From Insolitispirillum peregrinum (GTDB taxonomy: Bacteria; Pseudomonadota; Alphaproteobacteria; Rhodospirillales; Rhodospirillaceae), in NCBI RefSeq assembly GCF_900156605.1, contig NZ_FTOA01000001.1, forward strand, positions 124,001 through 188,000: a stretch of DNA of 64,000 bases. Direction: 5' to 3'. Shown here piece by piece: positions 33,922-43,218 of this stretch. The notes under the pieces are model-generated. The model ran no database searches and was not told the origin of the DNA. It saw nothing but the letters and a program-made list of their open reading frames with translations. How positions within the stretch are numbered: the first letter of the stretch is position 1; each line of letters begins with the position of its first letter. Position numbers and translations under genes: made by a program.

Positions 33922-36219
33922 ATGACCCGTATTTCTCCCCGTGACCTTTCCCCGGTTCTGCCCTTTTCCCAACCTGATCGCTGCTTTGAGCTGGCCTGCG
34001 GCCTGCGGGTGCAAGCCGCGATCCGCCCCTGTCCGCCAGAGCGGCTCGACCGCCTGATCCCGCAGCTTGATCATCAGCGCGGGGTGCTGTTCTCGTGCGG
34101 CGTCGATGCCCCCGGCCGCTATCGGCGGCAACGGCTGGCGATGATCAATCCGCCGCTGATGGTGGTGATCCGCCAGCGGGCGGTCGAGATCAAGGCCCTG
34201 AACCAGCGGGGGGAAATCATTCTCTCCGCTTTGCGCCTGGCCTTCCCCGAGGCGGTGGCCGACGCGCAGCAGATTGCCCTGATTGCCCCGCAGCAGGACC
34301 ATCTGGGCAGCGAAGAAACCCGCACCCGCCGTCCGTCGGTCTTTACCGTCCTGCGGCGGCTGATGGCGGCGCTGGCCAGCCCGCACGATCCGTTGCTCGG
34401 GCTGTACGGAGCCTTTGGCTATGACCTGACCTTTGCCCTCGAAGACATCCCCCGTCACTTGCCCCGCCCCCATGATCAGCGCGATCTGGTGCTGTATCTG
34501 CCTGACCGCCTGTTGCGTCATGATCCGGCCAGCGGCCTGGCGGAAGAAGTTTGTTACGAGTTTGCCTTTGGTGCCGGGCAGGACGAGCGACAGACCGATG
34601 GCCTGCCGCGCAATGGCGCCTTTTTTGCCCTGCCGGACTCTGACCGCTCGGTGATCCGGGCCGACCATGGGCAAGGCGACTATGCCGGACAGGTGGCGCG
34701 GGCGCAGGAGCTGTTTGCCCGTGGCGACCTGTTCGAGCTGGTCCTCAGCCAGACCTTCAGCCGCCCGACCCGCCTGCGGCCTTCGGAGGTTTATCAACGG
34801 CTGACCCGGGCCAACCCGGCCCCCTACGAAGCCCTGATCAGTCTGGGCGAAGGTGAACATCTGGTGTCGGCATCGCCGGAAATGTTTGTTCGTGTCCGGC
34901 AGGATGGCCCGCAACAGGTGGTGGAAACCTGCCCGATTTCCGGCACCATCCGGCGCGGGGCGGATGCGCTGGGCGATGCCGACCAGTGCCTGACCCTGCT
35001 CAATTCGGCCAAGGATCACGCCGAACTGACCATGTGCACCGATGTTGATCGCAACGACAAGGCGCGCGTCTGCCAGCCAGGCAGCGTGCGCGTCACCGGA
35101 CGACGGATGATCGAGCTGTACTCGCGGCTGATTCACACGGTGGACCATGTGCAGGGGGTGTTGCGGCCCGACATGGATGCGCTGGATGCCTTTTTGACCC
35201 ACACATGGGCGGTGACGGTCACCGGGGCCCCCAAGCTGCACGCCATGCGGCAGGTCGAGGCGATGGAGCGCAGTTCCCGCCGGTGGTACGGCGGGGCCTT
35301 TGGGGTTTTGCGTTGTGATGGCAGTCTGGAAACCGGCCTGACCCTGCGCACCGTGCGTCTGGCCGCCGGGGTGGCCGAGGTGCGGGTGGGGGCAACGCTG
35401 CTGTATGATTCCGACCCGCAAGCCGAGCAGGACGAGTGCGTGTTGAAGGCCTCGGCGCTGATGGCGATCCTTGACCAGCCCTCTGCCGAGGCGCAAACGG
35501 GAACTGCCCCCGCTCCGCTACCGGGGCAGGGACGGCGGCTGTTGCTGGTCGATCATGAAGACAGCTTTGTGCTGACGCTGGCCGACTACCTGCGCCAGAG
35601 TGGGGCCGAGGTGGTGACGCTGCGCCCGGACCCGGCGCGGCAGGCATTGCGCGACACGCCGCAGGCCTATGATCTGGTGGTGCTGTCACCCGGACCGGGC
35701 AAGCCGTCGGATTTCGGGCTGTCGGCAACGCTGGCGCTGGCCGAGCAGGCGGGGTTGCCGCTGTTCGGGGTCTGCCTCGGGTTGCAGGGGATGGTGGAAT
35801 ATTACGGCGGCAGCCTGCGCCAGTTGGCAGTGCCGATGCACGGCAAGGCCAGCCTGATTCATCATCATGGCGAGGCACTGTTCGCCGGTCTGCCGCAGCC
35901 GTTGGCGGTGGGCCGCTATCATTCGCTGGCCGCCGACCACCTGCCGGATGTCCTGACGGCGATTGCCCACAGTGACGACGGGACGGTGATGGCCATTGCC
36001 CACCGCACCCGGCCACTGTGGGCGGTGCAGTTCCACCCGGAAAGCATCCTGACCGCGCAGGAGGACCACGGCTTGCAGATGATCCGCACGCTGTGGGAGC
36101 TGGTGGCTGCCCACAGCGGCGCGGAGAGTCTGGTTAGAGCAAATCCCGAGCAGATGGGTCCATCTGCGACGACGTATTTGCCTAAAATACAAGACGTTAG
36201 AGCATTTGAAGTGATCTAG
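33922..36219 (+). CDS. trpE(G): Fused anthranilate synthase TrpE(G)
   Basis: A 765-residue bifunctional enzyme making anthranilate from chorismate and glutamine, the first step of tryptophan synthesis. The chorismate-binding part (about 1-510) has LVSASPEMFVR, TCPISGTIRRGA and LTMCTDVDRNDKARVC. The glutamine amidotransferase part (about 530-730) has LSPGPGKPSDFG, Cys618 in FGVCLGLQGM, and His705/Glu707 in FHPES. The fusion is usual in Azospirillum and rhizobia. The last 27 residues (739-765) are encoded by a family-2 repeat and are not part of the enzyme fold. GGAG lies upstream of the ATG. Expression is probably controlled by the attenuator. Confidence 0.95.
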   Translation: MTRISPRDLSPVLPFSQPDRCFELACGLRVQAAIRPCPPERLDRLIPQLDHQRGVLFSCGVDAPGRYRRQRLAMINPPLMVVIRQRAVEIKALNQRGEIILSALRLAFPEAVADAQQIALIAPQQDHLGSEETRTRRPSVFTVLRRLMAALASPHDPLLGLYGAFGYDLTFALEDIPRHLPRPHDQRDLVLYLPDRLLRHDPASGLAEEVCYEFAFGAGQDERQTDGLPRNGAFFALPDSDRSVIRADHGQGDYAGQVARAQELFARGDLFELVLSQTFSRPTRLRPSEVYQRLTRANPAPYEALISLGEGEHLVSASPEMFVRVRQDGPQQVVETCPISGTIRRGADALGDADQCLTLLNSAKDHAELTMCTDVDRNDKARVCQPGSVRVTGRRMIELYSRLIHTVDHVQGVLRPDMDALDAFLTHTWAVTVTGAPKLHAMRQVEAMERSSRRWYGGAFGVLRCDGSLETGLTLRTVRLAAGVAEVRVGATLLYDSDPQAEQDECVLKASALMAILDQPSAEAQTGTAPAPLPGQGRRLLLVDHEDSFVLTLADYLRQSGAEVVTLRPDPARQALRDTPQAYDLVVLSPGPGKPSDFGLSATLALAEQAGLPLFGVCLGLQGMVEYYGGSLRQLAVPMHGKASLIHHHGEALFAGLPQPLAVGRYHSLAADHLPDVLTAIAHSDDGTVMAIAHRTRPLWAVQFHPESILTAQEDHGLQMIRTLWELVAAHSGAESLVRANPEQMGPSATTYLPKIQDVRAFEVI

Positions 36220-36240
36220 AGAGAACGGAAAATGCTCTAA
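36135..36240. repeat. Family-2 repeat, copy 1 (106 bp)
   Basis: An element with terminal TTAGAGC / GCTCTAA inverted ends, containing hairpins CAGATGG / CCATCTG and TTAGAGCATTT / AAAATGCTCTAA. It matches 61414-61519 at about 98 of 106 positions. It lies between the convergent trpE(G) and malQ genes: trpE(G) ends inside it (TAG 36217-36219) and the malQ stop TAG (36237-36239) is its right end. Confidence 0.93.
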
Positions 36241-38474
36241 CGTTCGGCGCTGATGGCGGCGACGGTCTGGCGGAACAGGGCGCTGTCGGCCAGACCGTTC
36301 AGGCTGACGGTCAGGCGGCGGCGCCAGTTGGGGTATTCGCTGACCGTGCCGGGCACGTTGACCTGGGTGACTTCGCCGCACAGGTCATCGAGGTTGGCGA
36401 GCATCACCAGTGCCGGAGAACGGGCAAGGAAGCGGTGGAAGGCGGCAATCAGTTCTGCTTCCTGTGCCGGGTTGCCGGTTGGCTCCTGCGGGAAATCCGC
36501 CGGAATCAATCCCTGATCAACCAGCGCCGACTGTAACAGGTGGCGGTCCTCCTGACGGCGAGCCTCGTCAGCGGCGCGGTCGGGGGTGTCGCCACACAGG
36601 CCCAGATCGTGGCGCAGGGCAATGTCCCAGCCACGCCAGTGGCCGACGATGGTCGCCAGATCGTGCGAGGTCGGGGTGGCCAGCGCCAGCGGCGGATAGG
36701 TATCGGGGCGCTTGAACAAGCCCGACTCATAGCGTTCAAAGTAGGACAGGCGATAGGACAGCAGGTTTTCTTCCGCCATCCGCTCACGGAAACCAGCAGG
36801 GACCGTGCCGAGGTCTTCGCCGATGATCATACAACGGGCGCGGTGGCTTTCCAGCGCCAGCACTCCCAGCAGATCGTCGAACGGATAGGACATATACAGA
36901 CCGTCGCGGGCGGTCAGTCCGGGCGGGATCCAGAACAGCCGCAGCAACGACATCGCATGGTCAATGCGCAGGGCGCCGGCATGGCGCATGTTGGCGCGCA
37001 CCATGTCGATGAACGGGCCATAGCCCATCGCCCGCAGGGCGACCGGGTTAAAGGGCGGCAAGCCCCAATCCTGCCCCAACGGGCCGAGCGCATCCGGCGG
37101 TGCACCAAAGCGGGCCCCGCGCACATAGGCCGCCGGGTCCATCCACACATCGGCCCCGTCCGGCGAGGCCCCCACCGCGAGGTCACGGTATAGACCCAGT
37201 GAGCCGCCAGCCACCCGCAGGGCCTCGGCGGCATCGGCAAGCTGGCGGTCGGTTTCAAATTGCAGCCACAGCTGGAACTGCACCGCTTCGGCCTGCTGCT
37301 CTGCTACCGCTGCCACCTGTGGGCTGTGCGGGGAATGGTAGTCTTCCGGCCAGCACGGCCATGGATCGCTGCCGAAGCGGTCTTGCAGGGTCTGGAAGAT
37401 GGCGAACAGGCGCAGGCGCTCGCCGCCGGTCTGGACAAAGGCGCGGAACGCCTGCTGGCGGGCGTGGTCGGCGGGCAGGGCGGCAAAGCGGGCAAACAGG
37501 TCGCGCAGGACCGCCAGCTTGACCGTTGCCACCGCCGGATAGTCCACATGGTCAGCCTGCTGCGCCACGCTCAGGGCCTTGGCAATCGCCGGGTCTTGCA
37601 GGCGTTTTTGCGCTGCCGGGCAGTCGGCGTATTCCGGCACCGCGTCCAGCGCGATGTACAGCGGATTGAGGAACAGGCGCGAATTGGGGGAATAGGGGCT
37701 GGCATCCTGCGGCTTGGGCAGGAACAGGGCATGGATCGGGTTCAGCCCGACCACCGCGCCACCGGCGTTTCCGGTCATCTGGCACAGACTGCGCAGGTCG
37801 GCCAGATCGCCCATCCCCCAGTTGCGTTCCGACCGCAGGGAATAGAGCTGTGCCCCCACGCCCCACAGGCGCGGCGTTGTCCCATCGGCGCTGCCCGGTA
37901 CCCAGCAGCGGGCCGGGGCGACGATCAGGCGACTGTCTTCGCTGATCGCGCCATCAGCACTGCGCAACGACAGGGCATGGTAGCCATCGGGCAGGGCGAC
38001 TGCCAGTGGCAGGCCAACCAGCGACCCCGCACGGGTGGCCGCCGTCTGCCCCTGATGCGTCTGGCCATCTTCGGTGGTGATGGTCCAGCTCAGGGGAGCG
38101 GTCAAGCCATCGCTTGCCAGCGGCAACAGCCATGAGCCCTGATCGTCCGACTGGCGGCGCAGCACCACCACCGGCCCGACCACCTCGGCAGCCTGTCGGG
38201 CCTGCCAGGCGGCGGTGGCGGCCTGCACATCGGCCAGTGTGTCAACCGTCACCCCCAGAGCCTGCAACACCGCCGCCTTGGCGCTGGTCGAGGCGATGTG
38301 ATGCTGGCCGCTGACGTCGTAATAGGACGGCTCAACCCCTGCCAGAGCGGCCAGATGGTCAATGGCCGACTGATAGGCCGGAGAAGACGGCGCACTGCCA
38401 AGGGTAACGCTGTCACCAGCGCAATCGGCAGGGGCTCGCAACAGGACAGGGGCCGACAGGGTGGGGGTAATCAC
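36237..38474 (-). CDS. malQ: 4-alpha-glucanotransferase (amylomaltase)
   Basis: A 745-residue GH77 enzyme that transfers alpha-1,4-glucan chains. Catalytic residues are D505 (LRIDHAMSLLRLFWIP, nucleophile) and E553 (IIGEDLGTVP, acid/base), with TPTSHDLATIVGHWRG and the N-terminal GVGAQLYSLRSERNWGMGDL typical of MalQ. The GTG at 38474 is chosen because AGGAG lies 7 bp upstream; ATG starts six and eleven codons earlier are possible. Its TAG stop is supplied by a family-2 repeat. Together with glgX upstream it handles glycogen and maltodextrin. Confidence 0.93.
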   Translation of the reverse strand: MITPTLSAPVLLRAPADCAGDSVTLGSAPSSPAYQSAIDHLAALAGVEPSYYDVSGQHHIASTSAKAAVLQALGVTVDTLADVQAATAAWQARQAAEVVGPVVVLRRQSDDQGSWLLPLASDGLTAPLSWTITTEDGQTHQGQTAATRAGSLVGLPLAVALPDGYHALSLRSADGAISEDSRLIVAPARCWVPGSADGTTPRLWGVGAQLYSLRSERNWGMGDLADLRSLCQMTGNAGGAVVGLNPIHALFLPKPQDASPYSPNSRLFLNPLYIALDAVPEYADCPAAQKRLQDPAIAKALSVAQQADHVDYPAVATVKLAVLRDLFARFAALPADHARQQAFRAFVQTGGERLRLFAIFQTLQDRFGSDPWPCWPEDYHSPHSPQVAAVAEQQAEAVQFQLWLQFETDRQLADAAEALRVAGGSLGLYRDLAVGASPDGADVWMDPAAYVRGARFGAPPDALGPLGQDWGLPPFNPVALRAMGYGPFIDMVRANMRHAGALRIDHAMSLLRLFWIPPGLTARDGLYMSYPFDDLLGVLALESHRARCMIIGEDLGTVPAGFRERMAEENLLSYRLSYFERYESGLFKRPDTYPPLALATPTSHDLATIVGHWRGWDIALRHDLGLCGDTPDRAADEARRQEDRHLLQSALVDQGLIPADFPQEPTGNPAQEAELIAAFHRFLARSPALVMLANLDDLCGEVTQVNVPGTVSEYPNWRRRLTVSLNGLADSALFRQTVAAISAER

Positions 38475-38605
38475 GGAAAGTCTCCTCGACATCTGCCAAC
38501 CGGCCAAGCGCCTGTGGCAGAGGATTTTTTGTTACCAACGAGAATAGGCGCTGTTGCAGGGATTTTGATATATGAAAAAGTGTGCATGCGTCGGCAGCGG
38601 GCCGT

Positions 38606-40789
38606 TTACGAGCGGGCAAGGCCGCTGCGTTCGACCAGCAACACCAGACTGCGGCCTTGCAGGGGATAGGCATGGCCAGACGACAACCATTGGTTGGGGC
38701 GGGGATACGAGGCATCAACGGCGGCCTGCGCGTCGTGGGCGGTGTCCAGTGCCACCCGCCATTCCCGCCCATAGGCCTGGCCGGGGAGGATGAAGGCCAT
38801 CGCATCCGGCTGGGCATTCATCAGAATGATCATCCGGTCGTCTTCGCGGCCCGGCTCGGCACCGTCCATGTGATAGCCGAAACAGCGCAGGTTGGCGTCA
38901 TTCCAGTCGCCATCGGTCATCTCGCTGCCGCGCGGGTGCAGCCAGGTGATATCCTTGACCGGCGCAAAGCCTTCGCTGGCGCGCGGCAGGTCGCCGGTGG
39001 GCATCGAGCCGCGCGGCTTGGGGCCACCGCGAAAGAAACGCCGCCGGTGCAGGGCCGGATGCATCTGGCGCAGGCGGATCAGGCGGGCGGTGTAATCAAG
39101 AAAGGCGGCGTCTTCGGGGTCGCCGGGGGCGTCCCAGTTCAGCCACGAAATCGGCGTGTCCTGACAATAGGCATTGTTGTTGCCGTCCTGCGTCCGTCCC
39201 AGCTCGTCGCCGCCGAGGATCATCGGCACGCCCTGACTGAGCAGCAGGGTGGCCATCAGGTTGCGCTTTTGCCGTCGCCGCAGGGTGCGCACCGCCGTGT
39301 CGGTGGTCGGGCCTTCGGCCCCGCAATTCCATGACAGGTTATGATCGGTGCCATCCTGATTGTTTTCCAGATTGGCGTCATTGTGCTTGTGATTGTAGGA
39401 AACCAGATCGTGCAGGGTAAAGCCGTCATGGGCGGCAATGAAATTGACCGAGGCCAGCGGTGACCGCCGCCAGAAGATATCCGACGAGCCGGAAACGCGG
39501 GTGGCCATCGCGCCGTTCATCCCCGGATCACCGCGCCAGAACGAGCGGACGCCGTTGCGGAAGGCGTCGTTCCATTCGCTCCAGCCGGTCGGAAACTCGC
39601 CGGTGCGATAGCCGGACGGGCCGATATCCCACGGCTCGGCAATCAGTTTGACGGTGTTCAGCACCGGGTCCTGCCGAATGGCAGCGAGGAAAATGGCATT
39701 CGGCTCAAAGCCGCGCGGGCTGCGGGCCATCACCGGCGCCAGATCGAATCGGAAGCCATCGACATGCATTTCCTGCACCCAGTAGCGCAGGGCATCCATC
39801 GCCATCTGCATCACCCGGGGGTGCCACAGGTTCAGCGCATTCCCGCAGCCGGAATAGTTATGATAATAGCGCTGGTCTTCGTTCAACAGGTGGTAATAGC
39901 TTTTGTTGTCGATGCCGCGCAGGCTGATGGTCGGGCCGAAATGGTTGCCTTCGCAGGTGTGGTTGAACACTACGTCGAGGATCACCTCCAGCCCGGCTTC
40001 GTGGAAGCGGGCGACCATCGCCTTGAACTCGTCGGGGCCGGGCTGGGTCAGATAGCGCGGCTCGGGGGCAAAGAACGACAGCGGGTTATAGCCCCAGTAG
40101 TTGGTCATGCCCTTTTCGGCCAGATGCGTCTCGTCCAGAAAGCTGAACACCGGCAGCAGCTCGACCGAGGTGATCCCCAGTCGGCGCAGGTGGTCAATCA
40201 CGGCGGGCGATGACAGACCGGCAAAGGTGCCGCGCAGCTCCAGCGGGACCTGTGGATGCAGGGCGGTCATGCCCTTGACGTGGCATTCATAGAGGATGGT
40301 ATGTTCCAGTGACCGGTCCGGGCGGCGGTCGGTCCCCCATGGATATTCGGTTTTCACCACCATCCCCTTGGGGATGTAGCGGGCGCTGTCGCGGCGGTCA
40401 AAGGACAGGTCGCCTTTCGGGTGGCCGATGCGATAGCCGTAACAGGCCGGGTGCCAGATCACCTGTCCCACCACCGCCTTGGCATAGGGGTCCACCAGCA
40501 GCTTGTTATGGTTGAAGCGGTGCCCGGCGGGCGGGTCATAGGGACCGTAAACGCGATAGCCGTACAGGTGTCCCGGTTGCAGGTCGGGGACAAAGCCATG
40601 CCAGACATGATCACTGACGATCGGCAGCGGGATGCGGTCGGTTTCCTTGCGCCCGTTGGCGTCGAACAGGCACAAGTCGACCTTTTCGGCATGTTCGGAA
40701 AACAGCGCGAAATTGACGCCGCGCCCGGTCCAGGTGGCCCCCAGAGGATAGGGTTTGCCCGGGGTTGCGATGCGTTGGGAATAGACCAT
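38606..40789 (-). CDS. glgX: Glycogen debranching enzyme (isoamylase type)
   Basis: A 727-residue GH13 enzyme that removes alpha-1,6 branches from phosphorylase-limit glycogen. It starts MVYSQRIATPGKPYPLGATW (a CBM48-type N-terminal domain). Catalytic residues are D349 (DGFRFDLAPV), E385 (LIAEPWDIG) and an Asp in NFIAAHDGFTLHD. The region VFNHTCEGNHFGPTISLRG is typical of GlgX. It is upstream of malQ on the same strand, separated by 131 bp, so the two may be co-transcribed. No glycogen synthase or phosphorylase gene is in the window. Confidence 0.95.
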   Translation of the reverse strand: MVYSQRIATPGKPYPLGATWTGRGVNFALFSEHAEKVDLCLFDANGRKETDRIPLPIVSDHVWHGFVPDLQPGHLYGYRVYGPYDPPAGHRFNHNKLLVDPYAKAVVGQVIWHPACYGYRIGHPKGDLSFDRRDSARYIPKGMVVKTEYPWGTDRRPDRSLEHTILYECHVKGMTALHPQVPLELRGTFAGLSSPAVIDHLRRLGITSVELLPVFSFLDETHLAEKGMTNYWGYNPLSFFAPEPRYLTQPGPDEFKAMVARFHEAGLEVILDVVFNHTCEGNHFGPTISLRGIDNKSYYHLLNEDQRYYHNYSGCGNALNLWHPRVMQMAMDALRYWVQEMHVDGFRFDLAPVMARSPRGFEPNAIFLAAIRQDPVLNTVKLIAEPWDIGPSGYRTGEFPTGWSEWNDAFRNGVRSFWRGDPGMNGAMATRVSGSSDIFWRRSPLASVNFIAAHDGFTLHDLVSYNHKHNDANLENNQDGTDHNLSWNCGAEGPTTDTAVRTLRRRQKRNLMATLLLSQGVPMILGGDELGRTQDGNNNAYCQDTPISWLNWDAPGDPEDAAFLDYTARLIRLRQMHPALHRRRFFRGGPKPRGSMPTGDLPRASEGFAPVKDITWLHPRGSEMTDGDWNDANLRCFGYHMDGAEPGREDDRMIILMNAQPDAMAFILPGQAYGREWRVALDTAHDAQAAVDASYPRPNQWLSSGHAYPLQGRSLVLLVERSGLARS

Positions 40790-40944
40790 GAACCAGCAGC
40801 CTGCTAATGAAAACCGTACACGCCCGCAGCATGGGGCGACAGACTTGTACCTTACTCTGCCAAAGACGGTAAGGCTTTGTAAAAATACAGCGGACAGGGA
40901 CGCCGGTTACGGCATGCTGCGGGAGGTGGCATGATGCACCCGTG

Positions 40945-41187
40945 TCAGGTTGGCGACGCCGGGGATGTCGTTGCTGATCCCTTTTTCCGCGGCGGGTTTT
41001 TTGGCTTGGCAGCGGCTTTTTTGCGTGGAGAGGCCGCCTTGACCGGAGCCTTGGCCGGGGAGTGTTCGGCGCGGAGTTCGGCCTCGGCACGCAGCCAGTA
41101 GCGCAGGTCATCGCCCGGCTGGCAGCCTTCGGCCTGCCACAGGTGATAGGCGCGTTCGGAAACCTGATGATGGGGAAGGGTGCTCAT
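40945..41187 (-). CDS. DUF2934 protein with lysine-rich tail
   Basis: An 80-residue protein whose first half, SERAYHLWQAEGCQPGDDLR then YWLRAEAEL, is the DUF2934 motif. The second half is rich in Lys, Ala and Pro (AAAKPKNPPRKK), which suggests nucleic-acid contact. DUF2934 proteins are small and of unknown function, often near glycogen or stress genes. It is upstream of glgX on the same strand, 155 bp away. Confidence 0.82.
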   Translation of the reverse strand: MSTLPHHQVSERAYHLWQAEGCQPGDDLRYWLRAEAELRAEHSPAKAPVKAASPRKKAAAKPKNPPRKKGSATTSPASPT

Positions 41188-41360
41188 GGTGTTCCTCGTC
41201 TTCTCGTGATGGTGAGTGCAAACGGATCCATGCCCGGACGGTCGTGCCGTCTGTGTGTCAAGAGTACAGAAACCCTGCTCAAGTGGTAGGGGTATTCTGT
41301 GCCGCGCCCTCAGGTATCAGGGAACTGTCATGGTTTTGCCTTTTCCCGGGCAAAAGAAAA

Positions 41361-41395
41361 CGCCAGCTCCGGGGAAGGGAGCTGGCGGTCTTTTT
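41361..41395 (+). terminator. Rho-independent terminator without an upstream plus-strand gene
   Basis: The stem CGCCAGCTCC / GGGAGCTGGCG (10 bp, 7-base loop) is followed by GTC and TTTTT. The nearest genes on both sides are on the minus strand. It may end a small RNA transcribed from about 41200-41395. Confidence 0.75.
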
Positions 41396-41401
41396 GTCAC
41401 A

Positions 41402-41693
41402 TCAGACCAGCGTGCGTTCAATGTGACGCTACAGTACACGACAGTTAGGCAAGAAAGTGCAGGCTGCCGCCTGAAACCGCTCGGGGCCTGAGGCCCCGAG
41501 CCCCCATTTTTTCTTTAAAATCAAGTCAATGGGGTCTGGGGCCTCAAGGCCCCGGCGAGGTTTGGAGCAGCGCTCCATGATCTTTTTGTTTTTTGTCGTG
41601 TACCGTGATGTGACGCGGACACGCTGGTCTAATCTTTTGTTCTGTCGCATTGTTGTTGCGAGAACCGGTTTCCACTTTTCGCACAATGCTCTA
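41402..41693. repeat. Family-1 composite repeat, copy B
   Basis: A core of about 231 bp (41402-41632) with inverted ends CAGACCAGCGTGCG / CACGCTGGTCTAA and the internal hairpins GGGGCCTGAGGCCCC, GGGGCCTCAAGGCCCC and TGGAGCAGCGCTCCA. It is followed by one inverted palindromic unit (41647-41693, GCATTGTTGTTGCG...TTCGCACAATGCTCTA). Same orientation as copies A and D. It ends 17 bp before the stop of the first cytochrome gene. Confidence 0.88.
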
Positions 41694-41710
41694 GTAACGA
41701 GGTAAACAGC

Positions 41711-42118
41711 TTACTTCAGGGTGCCGAGGTAGGCGATGACGTTGGCGCGGTCATCGGCCGATGGCAGCTTGAAGGTCATCTTGGAACGCACTTCGGCTTC
41801 GCCGGACTTGGCGCGCAGGAAGGCGGTCGGGTCTTCGAGGTACTGCATCAGGTTGGCTTCATCCCAGGTGAACTTGGCCGCAGCATCGACAAAGCCCTTG
41901 GAATAGCTGTAACCGGCAGCCTTGGCCGCACCACGGGTGGTCACCCCGAACAGGTTCGGGCCAACCTTGTTGGCGCCGCCGGTTTCAAAGGTATGGCAGG
42001 CGACACATTTCGCCTTGGCGATCTTTTCACCGGCAGCGGCATCGCCAGCGGCAAACGCGGCAGTGCTGGTGATCGACAGGGCGGCGACAGTGCTCAGGGC
42101 AATAAACAGTGATTTCAT
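41711..42118 (-). CDS. Periplasmic c-type cytochrome, tandem paralogue 1
   Basis: A 135-residue class I cytochrome c with a signal peptide (MKSLFIALSTVAALSITSTA, cleaved near AAFA-AGDAA). The haem site is C38-VA-C41-H42 and the likely axial Met is M114 in RSKMTFKL. The region GPNLFGVTTRGAAKAAGYSY is typical of cytochrome c2/c550. It is 303 bp downstream of a paralogue with nearly the same haem region but a different middle part. The start at 42118 has AAGGGAA upstream. It is probably an electron carrier in respiration; the partners are not shown. Confidence 0.92.
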   Translation of the reverse strand: MKSLFIALSTVAALSITSTAAFAAGDAAAGEKIAKAKCVACHTFETGGANKVGPNLFGVTTRGAAKAAGYSYSKGFVDAAAKFTWDEANLMQYLEDPTAFLRAKSGEAEVRSKMTFKLPSADDRANVIAYLGTLK

Positions 42119-42421
42119 CCCGGATTCCCTTGGATTGTCAGACTCCGGCAGCAGCATGGGCATGTCAGGGCTGCCCCGGAGTGTATGTTTGCTCGCTTCA
42201 GGCCGGTCGGGTTGCGGGCGGCCCGTTGTCAGGCATGCGGATTTTTCACACGCATGACGGCAACCCGGCCCCAATCTTTGGCGGCGGAATTATGGACAAA
42301 CTTTAATCTTTTGTCTTGCCTAAAAACCATATTTTTTATAAAAGAAACCACCGCCCAAGCAGACTCGGGCAGTGGTTCCTTGGGATTGTCATCCTGTGAA
42401 CGCTGAAAAGCCGATGATGGC
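42119..42421. other. Intergenic space between the cytochrome paralogues
   Basis: No gene. It contains the terminator of the upstream cytochrome (42335-42377), then an AT-rich stretch and a GC-rich stretch that should hold the promoter of the downstream one. No clear -35/-10 pair was recognised. Confidence 0.5.
42335..42377 (-). terminator. Rho-independent terminator after cytochrome paralogue 2
   Basis: On the minus strand a long stem (AACCACTGCCCGAG / CTTGGGCGGTGGTT with two mismatches) is followed by TCTTTTATAAAAAA. It lies about 45 bp past the cytochrome stop, so the two cytochrome genes are probably separate transcripts. Confidence 0.85.
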
Positions 42422-42832
42422 TTATTTCAGGGTTTCCAGATAGGCGATGACGTTGGCGCGGTCGTCGGCGGACGGCAGCTTGAAGGTCATCTTGGACGCG
42501 CCCTTGGCTTCGCCGGCCTTCTCGGTCAGGGTCTTGGTCGGGTCGGTCAGGTAAGCGTCCAGCGACGCGGCATCCCACGACGCCATCTTGGCAGCGGCGG
42601 CGGTGTACAGCGGCGAGTAGGCGAAGTTGGCAGCCTTGCCGGTGCCACGGGTGGTCACGCCGAACAGGTTCGGGCCGACCTTGTTGGCCCCGCCGGTTTC
42701 GAAGGTGTGGCAGGCGGCGCACTTGGTCTTGGCGATCTTTTCGCCGGCAGCGGCATCGCCAGCGGCGAAAGCAGCGTTGCTGGCCAGGGTAGCAATGGCA
42801 ACAGCGCTCAGCGCCATCACAAACTTCTTCAT
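42422..42832 (-). CDS. Periplasmic c-type cytochrome, tandem paralogue 2
   Basis: A 136-residue cytochrome c with a signal peptide (MKKFVMALSAVAIATLASNA). The haem site is C38-AA-C41-H42 and the axial Met is probably M115 in ASKMTFKL. The haem-proximal stretch HTFETGGANKVGPNLFGVTT is the same as in paralogue 1, while the middle segment (YSPLYTAAAAKMASWD) differs. GAGGAG precedes the ATG. The strong sequence match between the two points to a recent duplication with divergence of a surface loop. Confidence 0.92.
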   Translation of the reverse strand: MKKFVMALSAVAIATLASNAAFAAGDAAAGEKIAKTKCAACHTFETGGANKVGPNLFGVTTRGTGKAANFAYSPLYTAAAAKMASWDAASLDAYLTDPTKTLTEKAGEAKGASKMTFKLPSADDRANVIAYLETLK

Positions 42833-43218
42833 CCCAAACTCCTCTTGTATTCGATCTGTGTCGATTTGTTTCGCACTCACCCTTTTGGGGGATCTGAAGA
42901 GCGAAAGGCAGCGGACTATACCGGCTCCGCAATCACTGCACAAGCGAAGGACAGGCCAAATCCCGTATTATAAATATGGTTTTGGCTCCCAACCTTACAG
43001 ACTGGAAAGGCTTTTTGCGGCCTTTGCTGCGGTCCTCCGGCGGGATAACGGCGGATAAGGAAGACTGCCTCAGGAATACGGCAGGTTTGCGGTTGGCGGC
43101 AATGATACTTTTGTCATGATTGCGTCAGGACAGTGGCTGTGCTGTGGCAGGGGTCCGGGTGTCGATGACAGGGGGCTTGAGAGCCGTTGCCCTCAGGCCC
43201 CGTGGCATGCGCGACATA
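42833..43218. other. Intergenic region upstream of the second cytochrome
   Basis: About 385 bp without a convincing gene. It should contain the cytochrome promoter on the minus strand; I see no clear operator. The stretch 42936-42985 is more AT-rich (CCGTATTATAAATATGG). Confidence 0.45.

Larger units (their letters stand above)
41188..41710. other. Intergenic region with possible small RNA and a repeat
   Basis: No protein gene seen. A plus-strand hairpin (TTTTGCC / GGCAAAA, 41334-41355) is followed by a full terminator (41361-41395), although no plus-strand gene lies upstream, which is the picture of a small RNA ending at about 41395. From 41402 the space is occupied by family-1 repeat copy B. 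Confidence 0.5.
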
